Assembly (NCBI RefSeq): GCF_900186865.1
Contig: NZ_LT906480.1
Coordinates: 1,196,001 to 1,260,000, forward strand
Direction: 5' to 3'
DNA length: 64,000 nt
Origin: Stenotrophomonas maltophilia
GTDB lineage: Bacteria; Pseudomonadota; Gammaproteobacteria; Xanthomonadales; Xanthomonadaceae
The position numbers were made by a program, and so were the translations under genes. Position 1 is the first letter of the stretch, and the number at the start of each line of letters is the position of its first letter. Under the pieces are notes generated by a model that saw nothing but the letters and a program-made list of their open reading frames with translations, was not told the DNA's origin and searched no databases. Positions 49,865 through 57,777 of the stretch are shown here, one piece after another.

Positions 49865-50728
49865 TCAGCGCCGTGCACGGGTGGGCACGTTGGCGGGCAG
49901 GTGTTCACGCAGGTAGTCCGCGCCGGTCTGGATGACCTTGGCCGGGTCGCGTGGCTGGTCGTGCTCGACGATGTACCACTGCACCTTGGCCGCCGCAGCG
50001 GCGGGCAGGATCGCGTTCCAGTCCAGCACGCCCTGGCCCACGGCGGCGAATCCGTCTTCGTCCTGGGCCTGGCCCTTGGGCGCATTGTCCTTGGCGTGCA
50101 CCGCGAACACGCGACCGCGGAATTTTCCCAGCATCACCGCCGGGTCCAGGCCCGCACGTGCGACCCAGGCCAGGTCCAGCTCGGTCTGCAGGTCGGGGCC
50201 GGCCGCTGCGAACAGCAGCTCCAGCCCGGTCTGGCCGTCGAAGTCGGCCAGCTCGAAGTCGTGGTTGTGATAGGCCAGGCGCATGCCCTTGCCGCGCACC
50301 TGCTTGGCGATGCGGCCCAGCTCCTTGCCCAATGCGGTCCAACCCGCGGCATCGGTTGGGCGGTCCTTCTGGTCCAGGTAAGGCACCACCAGCGTGCTGT
50401 TGCCGATCGACCGGTTGAACGTCACCACACCATCCAGGTTGCCCCGCAGCTCGGCCAGTGGCACGTGCGACGAAACCGCCTTGATCGAATACCGGTCCAG
50501 CAGCTGCTTGAGTTCGGTGGCGCTGGTGTTCTGCGTACCGACCGTTTCCACCGCACGGACGCCCGCGTCGTGGACGATCTTCAACTGCTGATCGAGCGAG
50601 CCTGCATTGCGCAGGGTGTACATCTGCACCGCGATCGGCTTCTGCGTGGTGGCGGCTTCGCTCGCGAAGGCGGGCAGGGCAGCGAGCAGCAGGATGAGAC
50701 TTGCACTTCTACGGAAAAGAGCTTTCAT
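49865..50728 (-). CDS. Sec-exported TIM-barrel isomerase/epimerase-like protein
   Basis: A 287-residue protein with a cleavable signal (MKALFRRSASLILLLAALPAFA) and an AP endonuclease 2-type TIM barrel. Likely metal-site segments are MRLAYHNHDFELA, LQTELDLAWVARAG, VFAVHAKDN and WYIVEHDQ. It resembles the DgpC-like/3-keto-glucoside lyase group in general form, but the catalytic step is not proven by sequence. The start at ATG 50728 follows GGAGGATC. It lies between the Gfo/Idh gene and cytochrome c in one operon. Together with the Tat-exported barrel this gives two periplasmic members of the fold. Confidence 0.87.
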   Translation of the reverse strand: MKALFRRSASLILLLAALPAFASEAATTQKPIAVQMYTLRNAGSLDQQLKIVHDAGVRAVETVGTQNTSATELKQLLDRYSIKAVSSHVPLAELRGNLDGVVTFNRSIGNSTLVVPYLDQKDRPTDAAGWTALGKELGRIAKQVRGKGMRLAYHNHDFELADFDGQTGLELLFAAAGPDLQTELDLAWVARAGLDPAVMLGKFRGRVFAVHAKDNAPKGQAQDEDGFAAVGQGVLDWNAILPAAAAAKVQWYIVEHDQPRDPAKVIQTGADYLREHLPANVPTRARR

Positions 50729-50747
50729 CAACAGATCCTCCCGGAAT

Positions 50748-51872
50748 TCAACCGATGGTGGTCCAGGCACGTGACCTGGCTGATGCAATGACGCGATCGA
50801 CGATCCGTGCCGAGCGCAGGCCGTCTTCGAAGGTGGGCAGGCCCTGCGGCCGCTCGCCCTCAATGGCGCGATAGGTGTCGGCCACAAACGCCTCGAAACA
50901 CTGGGCGTAGCCCTGTGCATGCCCGGCCGGCAGCACGGAAAGGCGGCGTTGTTCGGCGCTGCCGGCACCGGGGCCGCGCATGAAGGTTTCCTCGCGCTGA
51001 TCGGGCAGGCCGATCCAGAGTCGTTCGGCATCCTCCTGGTTGAAGACCACGCTGGCCTTGGCGCCATCGATCTCGAACCAGAGGCGGTTGTGGCGTCCGG
51101 CCGAGACCTGGCTGACCGTCAATGACGCCAGCGTGCCGGCGCCGGTCCTGAACATCGCTGCGGCCACGTCTTCGCTGGTGACAGCCTGCATCGCGCTGGC
51201 GGCCGTTGGCGTGCTGAAGCTCTGCCCGCTGACGGCGCCACGCTGGGCGATCACCGTGGCGAACGCCGCGCTGACCTCGGCGAAGCGTTCGCCGCTGATC
51301 CATTCGACCAGGTCGCACCAGTGCGAACCGATGTCGGCGAACACGCGCGACGTGCCTCCCAGCGCGGGGTCCACGCGCCAGTTGTTGCTGGCCGGATCCA
51401 GCAGCCAGTCCTGCAGGTAGCTGCCGTGGATCAGGTGCAACGGCCCCAGATCGCCCTGGGCGATGCGTGCGCGCGCCTCGCGGACCACCGGGTGGTAGCG
51501 GTAGACGAAGGGCACCGTGGCAACCAATCCGGTCGATGCGGCCAGTGTCGCCAGCGCCCGCGCATCGTCCAGCGTCGTCGCCAGCGGCTTCTCGCAGATC
51601 ACGTGCTTGCCGGCTTCCAGCGCGGCCTGTGCCATGGCGCGGTGCAGATGGTTGGGCGTGCACACGTGCACGACCTGCACCTGAGGATCGGCGATCACCT
51701 CCTCGATAACCCGATAGGCGCGTGGGACATTCCAGGACTGCGCGGCCTCATGCGCGCGCTGCGGTGACGAGGCGGCGACGCCGCGTACCTCGGCGCCCGC
51801 CAGCAGTGCAGCGCGACGATGCACGGCACCGATCATGCCAGCGCCGACGATGGCGATTCCAAGCTTGGGCAT
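50748..51872 (-). CDS. Gfo/Idh/MocA family oxidoreductase
   Basis: A 374-residue NAD(P)-dependent cytoplasmic oxidoreductase. The Rossmann motif is GIAIVGAGMIGAVH (about 5-18). The catalytic lysine is in HVICEKPLATT near residue 95. The substrate-domain histidine segment is IGSHWCDLVEWISG. Family members reduce or oxidise sugar carbonyls; in 3-keto-glucoside pathways they turn 3-ketoglucose into glucose or the reverse. No signal peptide is present, so it would handle the product after import. It lies in the middle of the leftward operon, 12 bp after the MFS gene. Confidence 0.92.
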   Translation of the reverse strand: MPKLGIAIVGAGMIGAVHRRAALLAGAEVRGVAASSPQRAHEAAQSWNVPRAYRVIEEVIADPQVQVVHVCTPNHLHRAMAQAALEAGKHVICEKPLATTLDDARALATLAASTGLVATVPFVYRYHPVVREARARIAQGDLGPLHLIHGSYLQDWLLDPASNNWRVDPALGGTSRVFADIGSHWCDLVEWISGERFAEVSAAFATVIAQRGAVSGQSFSTPTAASAMQAVTSEDVAAAMFRTGAGTLASLTVSQVSAGRHNRLWFEIDGAKASVVFNQEDAERLWIGLPDQREETFMRGPGAGSAEQRRLSVLPAGHAQGYAQCFEAFVADTYRAIEGERPQGLPTFEDGLRSARIVDRVIASARSRAWTTIG

Positions 51873-51883
51873 CGGGCGGGTCC

Positions 51884-53101
51884 TCAGGGCGTGGAAGGCG
51901 TGGCCACGACCGCCGGCCGGTCGCGGAACAGCAGCAGGAAGGCGATCAGCACCACCAGTGCAACGCCGGCCGGGAACAGCCAGATCTGCTGCCAGTCGGG
52001 GCCGGCCTCGGTGGTGAAGTGCTCCACCACCGCACCGGACAGGAAGGTGCCGATCAGCATTCCCACGCCGTAGGTAGCCAGGGTGATGAAGCCCTGCGCG
52101 CTGCTGCGCGCGGCGGGGCCGGCATGCGCATCGGTGTAGATCTGGCCGGTGACGAAGAAGAAGTCGTAGCAGATGCCGTGCAGCACGATGCCGATCACCA
52201 GCAGCGAGAAGCCGCTGCCCGCATCGCCGAAGGCGAACATGGCGTAGCGCACCACCCAGGCGGCCATGCCGACCGCCAGCATGGTCTTCACTCCCAGCCG
52301 CACGAACAGGAACGGCATGGCCAGCATCAGCAGCACTTCGGAGACCTGGCCCAGCGACTGCAGGCCTGCTGCACCCCGCACGCCCAGGTCGTTGAGATAC
52401 GGATTGGTGAAGTTGTAGTAGAACGACAGCGGGATGCAGATGGCGATGGACGCCAGGAAAAACACCAGATAGGCACGCGATTTCAGCAGACGCAACGAAT
52501 CCAGCCCCAGGATCTGCCCCAGCCCGGCATCGCGCTGCTGTGCCAGTGGCGGCGTGTGCGGCAGGGTGAATGCATACAGGCCCAGCACCAGCGATGCCAG
52601 CGCGGCCATGCGGAAGGTGAGTTCAAGCCGATGGGCCTGTTCCCAGCCCAGCCAGCCGATCAGCACACCGGCGACGATCCAGCCGATGCTACCGGCCACG
52701 CGTACCAGCGGGAACTGTTTCTCGGGCGACTGCATGTGCCGCATCGCCACGCTGTTGGCCAGTGCCAACGTCGGCATGAACAGCAGCATGTAGCCCATCA
52801 CGCAGGCCGAGAACACGCTGAAGCTGGTGGCGGTGGACGCCAGCCACATCAGCACCGCGCCGGCCAGGTGCAGCACCGCGAGGATGCGCTGCGCCGCGAA
52901 GTAGCGGTCGGCGATCAGGCCGACCAGGAACGGCGCAACGATCGCGCCGATGGACTGGCTGAGGAAGGCGGTGGCCACCTGGCTGGCGCTGGCCTGCAGC
53001 GGGCCCTGCACCAGGTAGGTTCCGAGGGTGACGAACCACGCCCCCCAGATGAAGAACTGCAGAAACATCATCGCGCCCAGGCGCGACATGGCGTGCGTCA
53101 T
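51884..53101 (-). CDS. MFS transporter of the nucleoside/proton symporter (NupG-like) family
   Basis: A 405-residue permease with 12 predicted helices, beginning MSRLGAMMFLQFFIWGAWFV, the family-typical opening. It carries SIGAIVAPFLVGLIADRYF and a central hydrophilic loop (TLPHTPPLAQQRDAGLG). Despite the nucleoside name, members near Gfo/Idh and TIM-barrel genes are probably carbohydrate importers. Here it is the only importer in the gene set, so it likely carries the keto-sugar or free monosaccharide from the periplasm. The start is ATG 53101; a second methionine at codon 5 is possible. It lies 27 bp downstream of the cytoplasmic TIM-barrel gene. Confidence 0.88.
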   Translation of the reverse strand: MTHAMSRLGAMMFLQFFIWGAWFVTLGTYLVQGPLQASASQVATAFLSQSIGAIVAPFLVGLIADRYFAAQRILAVLHLAGAVLMWLASTATSFSVFSACVMGYMLLFMPTLALANSVAMRHMQSPEKQFPLVRVAGSIGWIVAGVLIGWLGWEQAHRLELTFRMAALASLVLGLYAFTLPHTPPLAQQRDAGLGQILGLDSLRLLKSRAYLVFFLASIAICIPLSFYYNFTNPYLNDLGVRGAAGLQSLGQVSEVLLMLAMPFLFVRLGVKTMLAVGMAAWVVRYAMFAFGDAGSGFSLLVIGIVLHGICYDFFFVTGQIYTDAHAGPAARSSAQGFITLATYGVGMLIGTFLSGAVVEHFTTEAGPDWQQIWLFPAGVALVVLIAFLLLFRDRPAVVATPSTP

Positions 53102-53128
53102 GGCTTGCCCTCCCGGGGCGGTCTTGGC

Positions 53129-54181
53129 TCAGATTCCCAGCATGCGGTGCAGTGATGCGGCGTCCGTGCCACTGTCGGCAAAGTCGTCGAAGGCGCGGTC
53201 GGTCACGCGGATGATGTGGTCGCGGATGAAGGCGGCACCCTCGCGTGCGCCGTCCTCGGGGTGCTTCAGGCAGCATTCCCATTCCAGTACCGCCCAGCCG
53301 GGGAAGTCGTACTGGGCGAACTTCGAGAAGATCGCCTTGAAGTCGATCTGGCCATCACCGAGCGAACGGAAGCGGCCCGGACGCTCGATCCAGTCCTGGT
53401 AGCCGCCATACACGCCGCTGCTTGCGCTGGGGCGATACTCCGCGTCCTTGACGTGGAAGATGCCGATGCGCGCGTGGTAGCGGTCGATGAAACCCAGGTA
53501 GTCCATCTGCTGCAGCAGCAGGTGGCTGGGGTCGTACAGGATCTTGGCGCGGGGGTGATGATCCACCACATCGAGGAAGCGTTCGAAGGTCGCGCCATCG
53601 TGCAGGTCCTCGCCCGGGTGGATCTCGAAGCAGAGATCCACGCCGCAGGCATCGAAGGCATCGAGGATCGGGCGCCAGCGGCGGCCGAGTTCGGCGAAGG
53701 CTTCTTCCACCAGTCCCGGTGGGCGCTGCGGCCAGGGATAGAAATAGGGCCAGGCCAATGCGCCGGAGAACGTGGCATGCGCGGTCAGCCCCAGCCGCTG
53801 GCTGGCTTTGGCGGCCAACAGAAGCTGCTCCACCGCCCAGGCCTGGCGGGCCGTGGGATCGCCACGTTTGTCCGCGGGTGCGAATCCGTCGAACAGGCTG
53901 TCGTAGGCCGGATGGACCGCGACCAGCTGCCCCTGCAGATGGGTGGACAGCTCGGTGATCTGCACGCCATGACCTGCCAGCATGCCGGCGAGGTCGTCGC
54001 AGTACGCCTGGCTGCGCGCGGCCTCGGCCAGATCGAACAGGTGGGGCGCCGTGGTGGGGACTTGTACGCCAGAATAGCCCAGACCCGCGGCCCATCCGGC
54101 CAGCGTGTCCAGCCGATCAAAAGGAGCCGTGTCGCCGATGAACTGCGCCAGGAACAGCGCTGGACCCTTGAGCGTCTTCAA
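53129..54181 (-). CDS. Cytoplasmic TIM-barrel sugar isomerase/epimerase-like protein
   Basis: A 350-residue xylose-isomerase-like TIM barrel without signal peptide. Probable metal ligands lie in GVDLCFEIHPGEDLHDG, AKILYDPSHLLLQ, RIGIFHVKDAEYR and WAVLEWECC. It would act on the imported sugar. No in-frame ATG lies before LAGMLAGHGV, which is too far inside the barrel. A TTG at 54181 (LKTLKGPALF) with GAGGG upstream is chosen; another TTG at 54202 is possible but lies inside the operator. It is the first gene of the leftward operon and is divergent from the LacI gene. Confidence 0.85.
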   Translation of the reverse strand: MKTLKGPALFLAQFIGDTAPFDRLDTLAGWAAGLGYSGVQVPTTAPHLFDLAEAARSQAYCDDLAGMLAGHGVQITELSTHLQGQLVAVHPAYDSLFDGFAPADKRGDPTARQAWAVEQLLLAAKASQRLGLTAHATFSGALAWPYFYPWPQRPPGLVEEAFAELGRRWRPILDAFDACGVDLCFEIHPGEDLHDGATFERFLDVVDHHPRAKILYDPSHLLLQQMDYLGFIDRYHARIGIFHVKDAEYRPSASSGVYGGYQDWIERPGRFRSLGDGQIDFKAIFSKFAQYDFPGWAVLEWECCLKHPEDGAREGAAFIRDHIIRVTDRAFDDFADSGTDAASLHRMLGI

Positions 54182-54197
54182 CGTGATTCGCCCTCGA

Positions 54198-54211
54198 TGC
54201 AATCGATTGCA
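54198..54211. promoter_or_regulatory. LacI-type operator of the 3-keto-glycoside system (right end)
   Basis: A perfect TGCAATCGATTGCA palindrome (a 16-bp palindrome counting the flanking A/T) lies 17 bp upstream of the TTG start of the leftward operon and 65 bp from the divergent LacI gene. It is identical to 45506-45519. Confidence 0.82.
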
Positions 54212-54242
54212 TTATCCTAGCAGGGGCTTACGCAAGACCTGT

Positions 54243-54255
54243 TGTGCAGTGCACA
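54243..54255. promoter_or_regulatory. Second palindrome upstream of the LacI gene
   Basis: A TGTGC-AGT-GCACA inverted repeat lies 21 bp before the LacI start. It has no copy elsewhere that I found and could be an autoregulatory or effector-protein site. Confidence 0.3.
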
Positions 54256-54276
54256 GCGGGCGGGAGAACTAACGCC

Positions 54277-55284
54277 ATGGCCACCATCTACGACATCGCA
54301 AAGCACGTCGGCGTCTCCGCCGGCACCGTGTCGCGTGCACTTTCGCGGCCGGACAAAGTACTGCCGGCCACGCGCACGCGCATCGAGCAGGCCGCCGCGG
54401 CGTTGGGCTACGTGCCCAACACGGTTGCCCGCACGCTCAAGACCCAGCGCAGCGGCAAGATCCTGGTCACGGTGCCGGATATCGCCAACCCGTTCTTCGC
54501 GCAGATCCTGCAAGGGGCGGAAGACGCCGCGCAGGCTGTCGGCTATGCGGTGCTGCTGGGCGATACGCAGGACCAACCCGACCGCGAGGAACGCTACGCG
54601 CAGATGCTCCGGCGCAACGAGGCCGACGGCATGATCGTGCTTGGCCATCGCCTGCCACCGACGGCGCGCGAGATTGTCCAGCAGAGGGGGGCTGCCGCGC
54701 CGGTGGTCAACGGCTGCGAGTTCGATCCCGCGCTGGGCCTGCCCAGTGTGCACATCGACAATGCCGCCGCCGCACGCGCCGTCATGGAGCACTTGTACGC
54801 ACTGGGCCATGAACGGATCGCCGTGGTCGGTGGGCCGCCGGACAATCCCCTGCACCAGCAGCGCCTGGAAGGGGTACGGGGGGCCGGCAAGGTGCGTGGC
54901 CGCCTGCGCCAGCTGAGCATCGTGCCGGGGGATTTTTCAGTGGAATCCGGCCATGCGGCTGCCATGGCGCTGCTGGACGGCACGTCCGCACCAACGGCGA
55001 TCTTCTGCTTCAGCGACCAGATGGCGCTGGGCACCCTGGCGGCCTGCCGGGAGCTGGGCATCCGCGTGCCGGAAGACCTGTCCATCGTCGGCTTTGATGA
55101 TCTGGCGTCTTCCCGCTACCTCACGCCGCCGCTGACGACCATCCGGCAGCCGATGCGGGAAATCGGCGCGCGCGCGGTCAACCTGCTGCTCGCCATCATC
55201 GAACAGGTGGATGTTCCGCTTCAACAGACGCTGGATTTCAGCCTGATGGTGCGGGGATCGACGGCTGCGCCCCGACGCAGGTGA
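54277..55284 (+). CDS. LacI family repressor of the 3-keto-glycoside system
   Basis: A 335-residue LacI-family regulator. The DNA-binding domain is at the start (TIYDIAKHVGVSAGTVSRAL), with hinge VARTLKTQRSGKILVTVPDI. A sugar-binding core follows, with the conserved segments IAVVGGPPDNPLHQQRLEGV and LSIVGFDDLASSRYLTPPLT. It is divergent from the leftward operon, and the two identical palindromes at the outer ends of the gene set are its most probable operators. The ATG at 54277 is fixed by the helix-turn-helix. The inducer is probably a glucoside or keto-sugar from the pathway; this is inferred. Confidence 0.92.
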   Translation: MATIYDIAKHVGVSAGTVSRALSRPDKVLPATRTRIEQAAAALGYVPNTVARTLKTQRSGKILVTVPDIANPFFAQILQGAEDAAQAVGYAVLLGDTQDQPDREERYAQMLRRNEADGMIVLGHRLPPTAREIVQQRGAAAPVVNGCEFDPALGLPSVHIDNAAAARAVMEHLYALGHERIAVVGGPPDNPLHQQRLEGVRGAGKVRGRLRQLSIVPGDFSVESGHAAAMALLDGTSAPTAIFCFSDQMALGTLAACRELGIRVPEDLSIVGFDDLASSRYLTPPLTTIRQPMREIGARAVNLLLAIIEQVDVPLQQTLDFSLMVRGSTAAPRRR

Positions 55285-55429
55285 CCACGGGGTGGGGCCG
55301 CGGAGCGTGGCAGCCGGCCCGCGCGATATCGTGCAACCTTGATCCCGAATTGACGCAAAGCTGTCAGACTCATCGCAGGCAGCCCGGCAAGGGCCTTAGC
55401 AGCAGGTGCGATCGCGCAAGGGGGCGGCA

Positions 55430-56482
55430 ATGCCATTCTTCACCGATTCGGCGGAAGGCGCGGTCGAAGGCATTGGCGCGGCACGTCGCATCGGGTGGAT
55501 GCGTTTCGTCGGCAATGGACTGGGAGCGATCCCCATCGCCTCGATCATGCTTGAACGCCAGGATGGCGGGCTGGCGTGGGTCCTGCTGCTGCTCAACGCG
55601 CTGGCGTGGCCGGCACTGGCATTGCTGCTGACCCAGCGCTCCCGCCAGCCGGCGGTCGTCCAGTTCCGTTGCATGGTGGCCGACTCCTTCTTCGGCGGTG
55701 GCTGGATCGCCTTCATGGCGTTGAGCGCGGTGCCCAGCGCACTGTTCGCCGCGCTGCTGGTGGCCGACAAGATCGCTGCCGGTGGCGTGCGCCTGGCGAT
55801 GCGCGCCACGCTGGCCCTGCTGCTGGGCTTCGCACTCACCTGGTGGTTGCTCGGCTTCCCTTACCAGCCGGTCACCTCGCAGCGCACGATCGTGCTGAGT
55901 GTCCCGTTCCTGTTCGTGTATGGCATCGGCCTCAGCATTCTCAGCTGGCAGCTGGCGCGCCGGGTCAAATCGCAGAACCGTCAGCTGCAGCGGCTCAGCC
56001 GTATGGACCCGCTGGTCGAGCTGGCCAACCGTGGCTTCCTGATCCTGCGTGCGCAGCAGGCGCTGGACCGGGCCCAGGGCCAGGGCGGCTTTGCCTGCCT
56101 GCTGATGCTCGATGTGGATGATTTCAAGCGCATCAATGACTCGCATGGCCACCGCGCCGGTGACGAGGTGCTGCGGCATATCGCGGCGACATTGCGCACC
56201 TTTGCCCGGCCCGGTGATACGCCCGCGCGGCTGGGGGGCGATGAGTTCGTGGTGCTGCTGTGCGACTGCGCGCCCGTCGATGCGATGCACGTGGCCGAGC
56301 GGGTGCGCCTGCACCTGCTGGAGGCCGCGCGGCAGGCCACGCCGGGCGTGGAGTTCAGCGTGAGTATCGGTATTGCCGCGACGCCGCGTGGCGGTAGTGT
56401 CGAGGACTGGTTGGCACTGGCCGACCGCGCGCTCTACCACGCCAAGCGGCAGGGCAAGAACACAGCCAGCTACGGCGAGTGA
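55430..56482 (+). CDS. MASE2-GGDEF diguanylate cyclase (AdrA/DgcC type)
   Basis: A 350-residue inner-membrane enzyme that makes cyclic di-GMP from two GTP. Residues 1 to about 180 match a MASE2 sensor with several helices (ARRIGWMRFVGNGLGAIPIAS at the start). A short coiled segment, QNRQLQRLSRMDPL, leads to a GGDEF domain. The active loop is GGDEF at 269-273, intact, and an inhibitory RxxD (RPGD) sits five residues before it, so product inhibition is likely. The ATG at 55430 is chosen over one eight codons upstream because a GGGGGCGG precedes it. It follows the LacI gene by 145 bp but is probably unrelated to it. Confidence 0.92.
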   Translation: MPFFTDSAEGAVEGIGAARRIGWMRFVGNGLGAIPIASIMLERQDGGLAWVLLLLNALAWPALALLLTQRSRQPAVVQFRCMVADSFFGGGWIAFMALSAVPSALFAALLVADKIAAGGVRLAMRATLALLLGFALTWWLLGFPYQPVTSQRTIVLSVPFLFVYGIGLSILSWQLARRVKSQNRQLQRLSRMDPLVELANRGFLILRAQQALDRAQGQGGFACLLMLDVDDFKRINDSHGHRAGDEVLRHIAATLRTFARPGDTPARLGGDEFVVLLCDCAPVDAMHVAERVRLHLLEAARQATPGVEFSVSIGIAATPRGGSVEDWLALADRALYHAKRQGKNTASYGE

Positions 56483-56589
56483 ATGCGGCACGGCTGCCGC
56501 CGAACGAGGCCGAAACGCCCGTTCATCCTGCACGCGGAATCGGCACGCCAATCCTCTACCATGGGCCACCCCGCCCGGACGCGCCGCCC

Positions 56590-57615
56590 ATGCAAGACGC
56601 CCTCGTTGCCCAGCCCAAGCCCCCCGTTGCGAGGATCGCGGCCTGGCTGATGATGCTGTTGGGCATGTGGCTGGCGCTGAAGCTCGGCCTGGTGGTAACG
56701 CTGCTGTCGGGCCTGCTGGTGTTCCAGCTGACCCATGTGCTGGCGTCCACCGTGGAAGGCAGGCTGCCGCCGGGGCGGGCGCGGGCGATCGCGGTGATCG
56801 TGTTGTCGGCAATCATCATCAGCGCGCTGGTGCTGGCCGGGATCGGTGTGGCGTCGTTCTTCCGCAACGAGACCGGTGGGCCGGACGCGCTGCTGGCACG
56901 GCTGATGGATATCCTCAATTCGTCGCGCCACCAGGTACCGGCGCTGCTGCAGCCGTATATCCCCGAGGACATGCCGGCGCTGCGTGCGGCGCTGAATGAC
57001 TGGGCCGCCGAGCACCAGCGCCAGCTGGGCGTGGCCGGTACCTCGGTGGTGCAGGTGGGTGTACGCGTACTGATCGGCATGGTGCTGGGCGCGATGATCG
57101 CGCTGTACGATGAACTGCCGCTGCCGACGATGGGGCCGCTGGCGCAGGAGCTGATCGGGCGCACCAGCCGCCTGGCCACCGCGTTCCGCCAGGTGGTGTT
57201 CGCGCAGGTGAAGATCTCCCTGCTCAACACCGTGTTCACCGCGATCTTCCTGCTGGGCGTGCTGCCGTTGTTCGGCGTGCACCTGCCACTGTCCAAGACG
57301 CTGGTATTGATCACCTTCATCGCCGGCCTGCTGCCGGTGGTGGGCAACATCATCTCCAACACGATCATCACCATCGTCGCGCTGTCGGTCTCGTTCTACG
57401 TGGCCGTGGCCGCGCTGCTGTACCTGATCGTGATCCACAAACTGGAATACTTTCTCAACGCGCGCATTGTCGGCGGTGAAATCCAGGCGCGCGCCTGGGA
57501 GCTGCTGCTGGCGATGCTGGTGATGGAAGCGGCGTTCGGCCTGCCCGGCCTGGTGGCGGCACCGGTGTTCTACGCCTACGTGAAGCGCGAACTGGTCGAC
57601 CAGCGCTGGATCTGA
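56590..57615 (+). CDS. AI-2E family transporter-like membrane protein
   Basis: A 341-residue membrane protein of the AI-2E/PerM/YdiK family with about seven helices. Near the N-terminus is AAWLMMLLGMWLALKLGLVV. A long periplasmic or cytoplasmic segment (about 95-170) follows, and the conserved C-terminal part includes ITFIAGLLPVVGNIISNTII and LEYFLNARIVGGEIQARAWE. Some members export autoinducer-2 and others are sodium/proton exchangers, so the substrate is open. The ATG at 56590 precedes the first helix by about 12 residues. An in-frame GTG at 56479 overlapping the upstream stop is possible but would add a proline-rich lead. Confidence 0.87.
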   Translation: MQDALVAQPKPPVARIAAWLMMLLGMWLALKLGLVVTLLSGLLVFQLTHVLASTVEGRLPPGRARAIAVIVLSAIIISALVLAGIGVASFFRNETGGPDALLARLMDILNSSRHQVPALLQPYIPEDMPALRAALNDWAAEHQRQLGVAGTSVVQVGVRVLIGMVLGAMIALYDELPLPTMGPLAQELIGRTSRLATAFRQVVFAQVKISLLNTVFTAIFLLGVLPLFGVHLPLSKTLVLITFIAGLLPVVGNIISNTIITIVALSVSFYVAVAALLYLIVIHKLEYFLNARIVGGEIQARAWELLLAMLVMEAAFGLPGLVAAPVFYAYVKRELVDQRWI

Positions 57616-57777
57616 CGCGGCTGGGCATGACGTATTTGTCCCGGTTCGAATGTTCGCGCGGCCTTGTCGGTGCGTTCGCGGTCGGCAGGGTATACCCACC
57701 GCCACGGTTGGCCCGCGAGTGGCTTGGCGCCTGTGTAGCCGGCCGTTACAGTGTTCGGCACTACAGGGGAAATGTGC

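Noticed and set aside
57733..57764. Another SMAG element before the second diguanylate cyclase gene
   Set aside because: GTAGCCGGCC and a distant GGCACTAC are present but the stem does not pair well; it is too degraded to list as a repeat.
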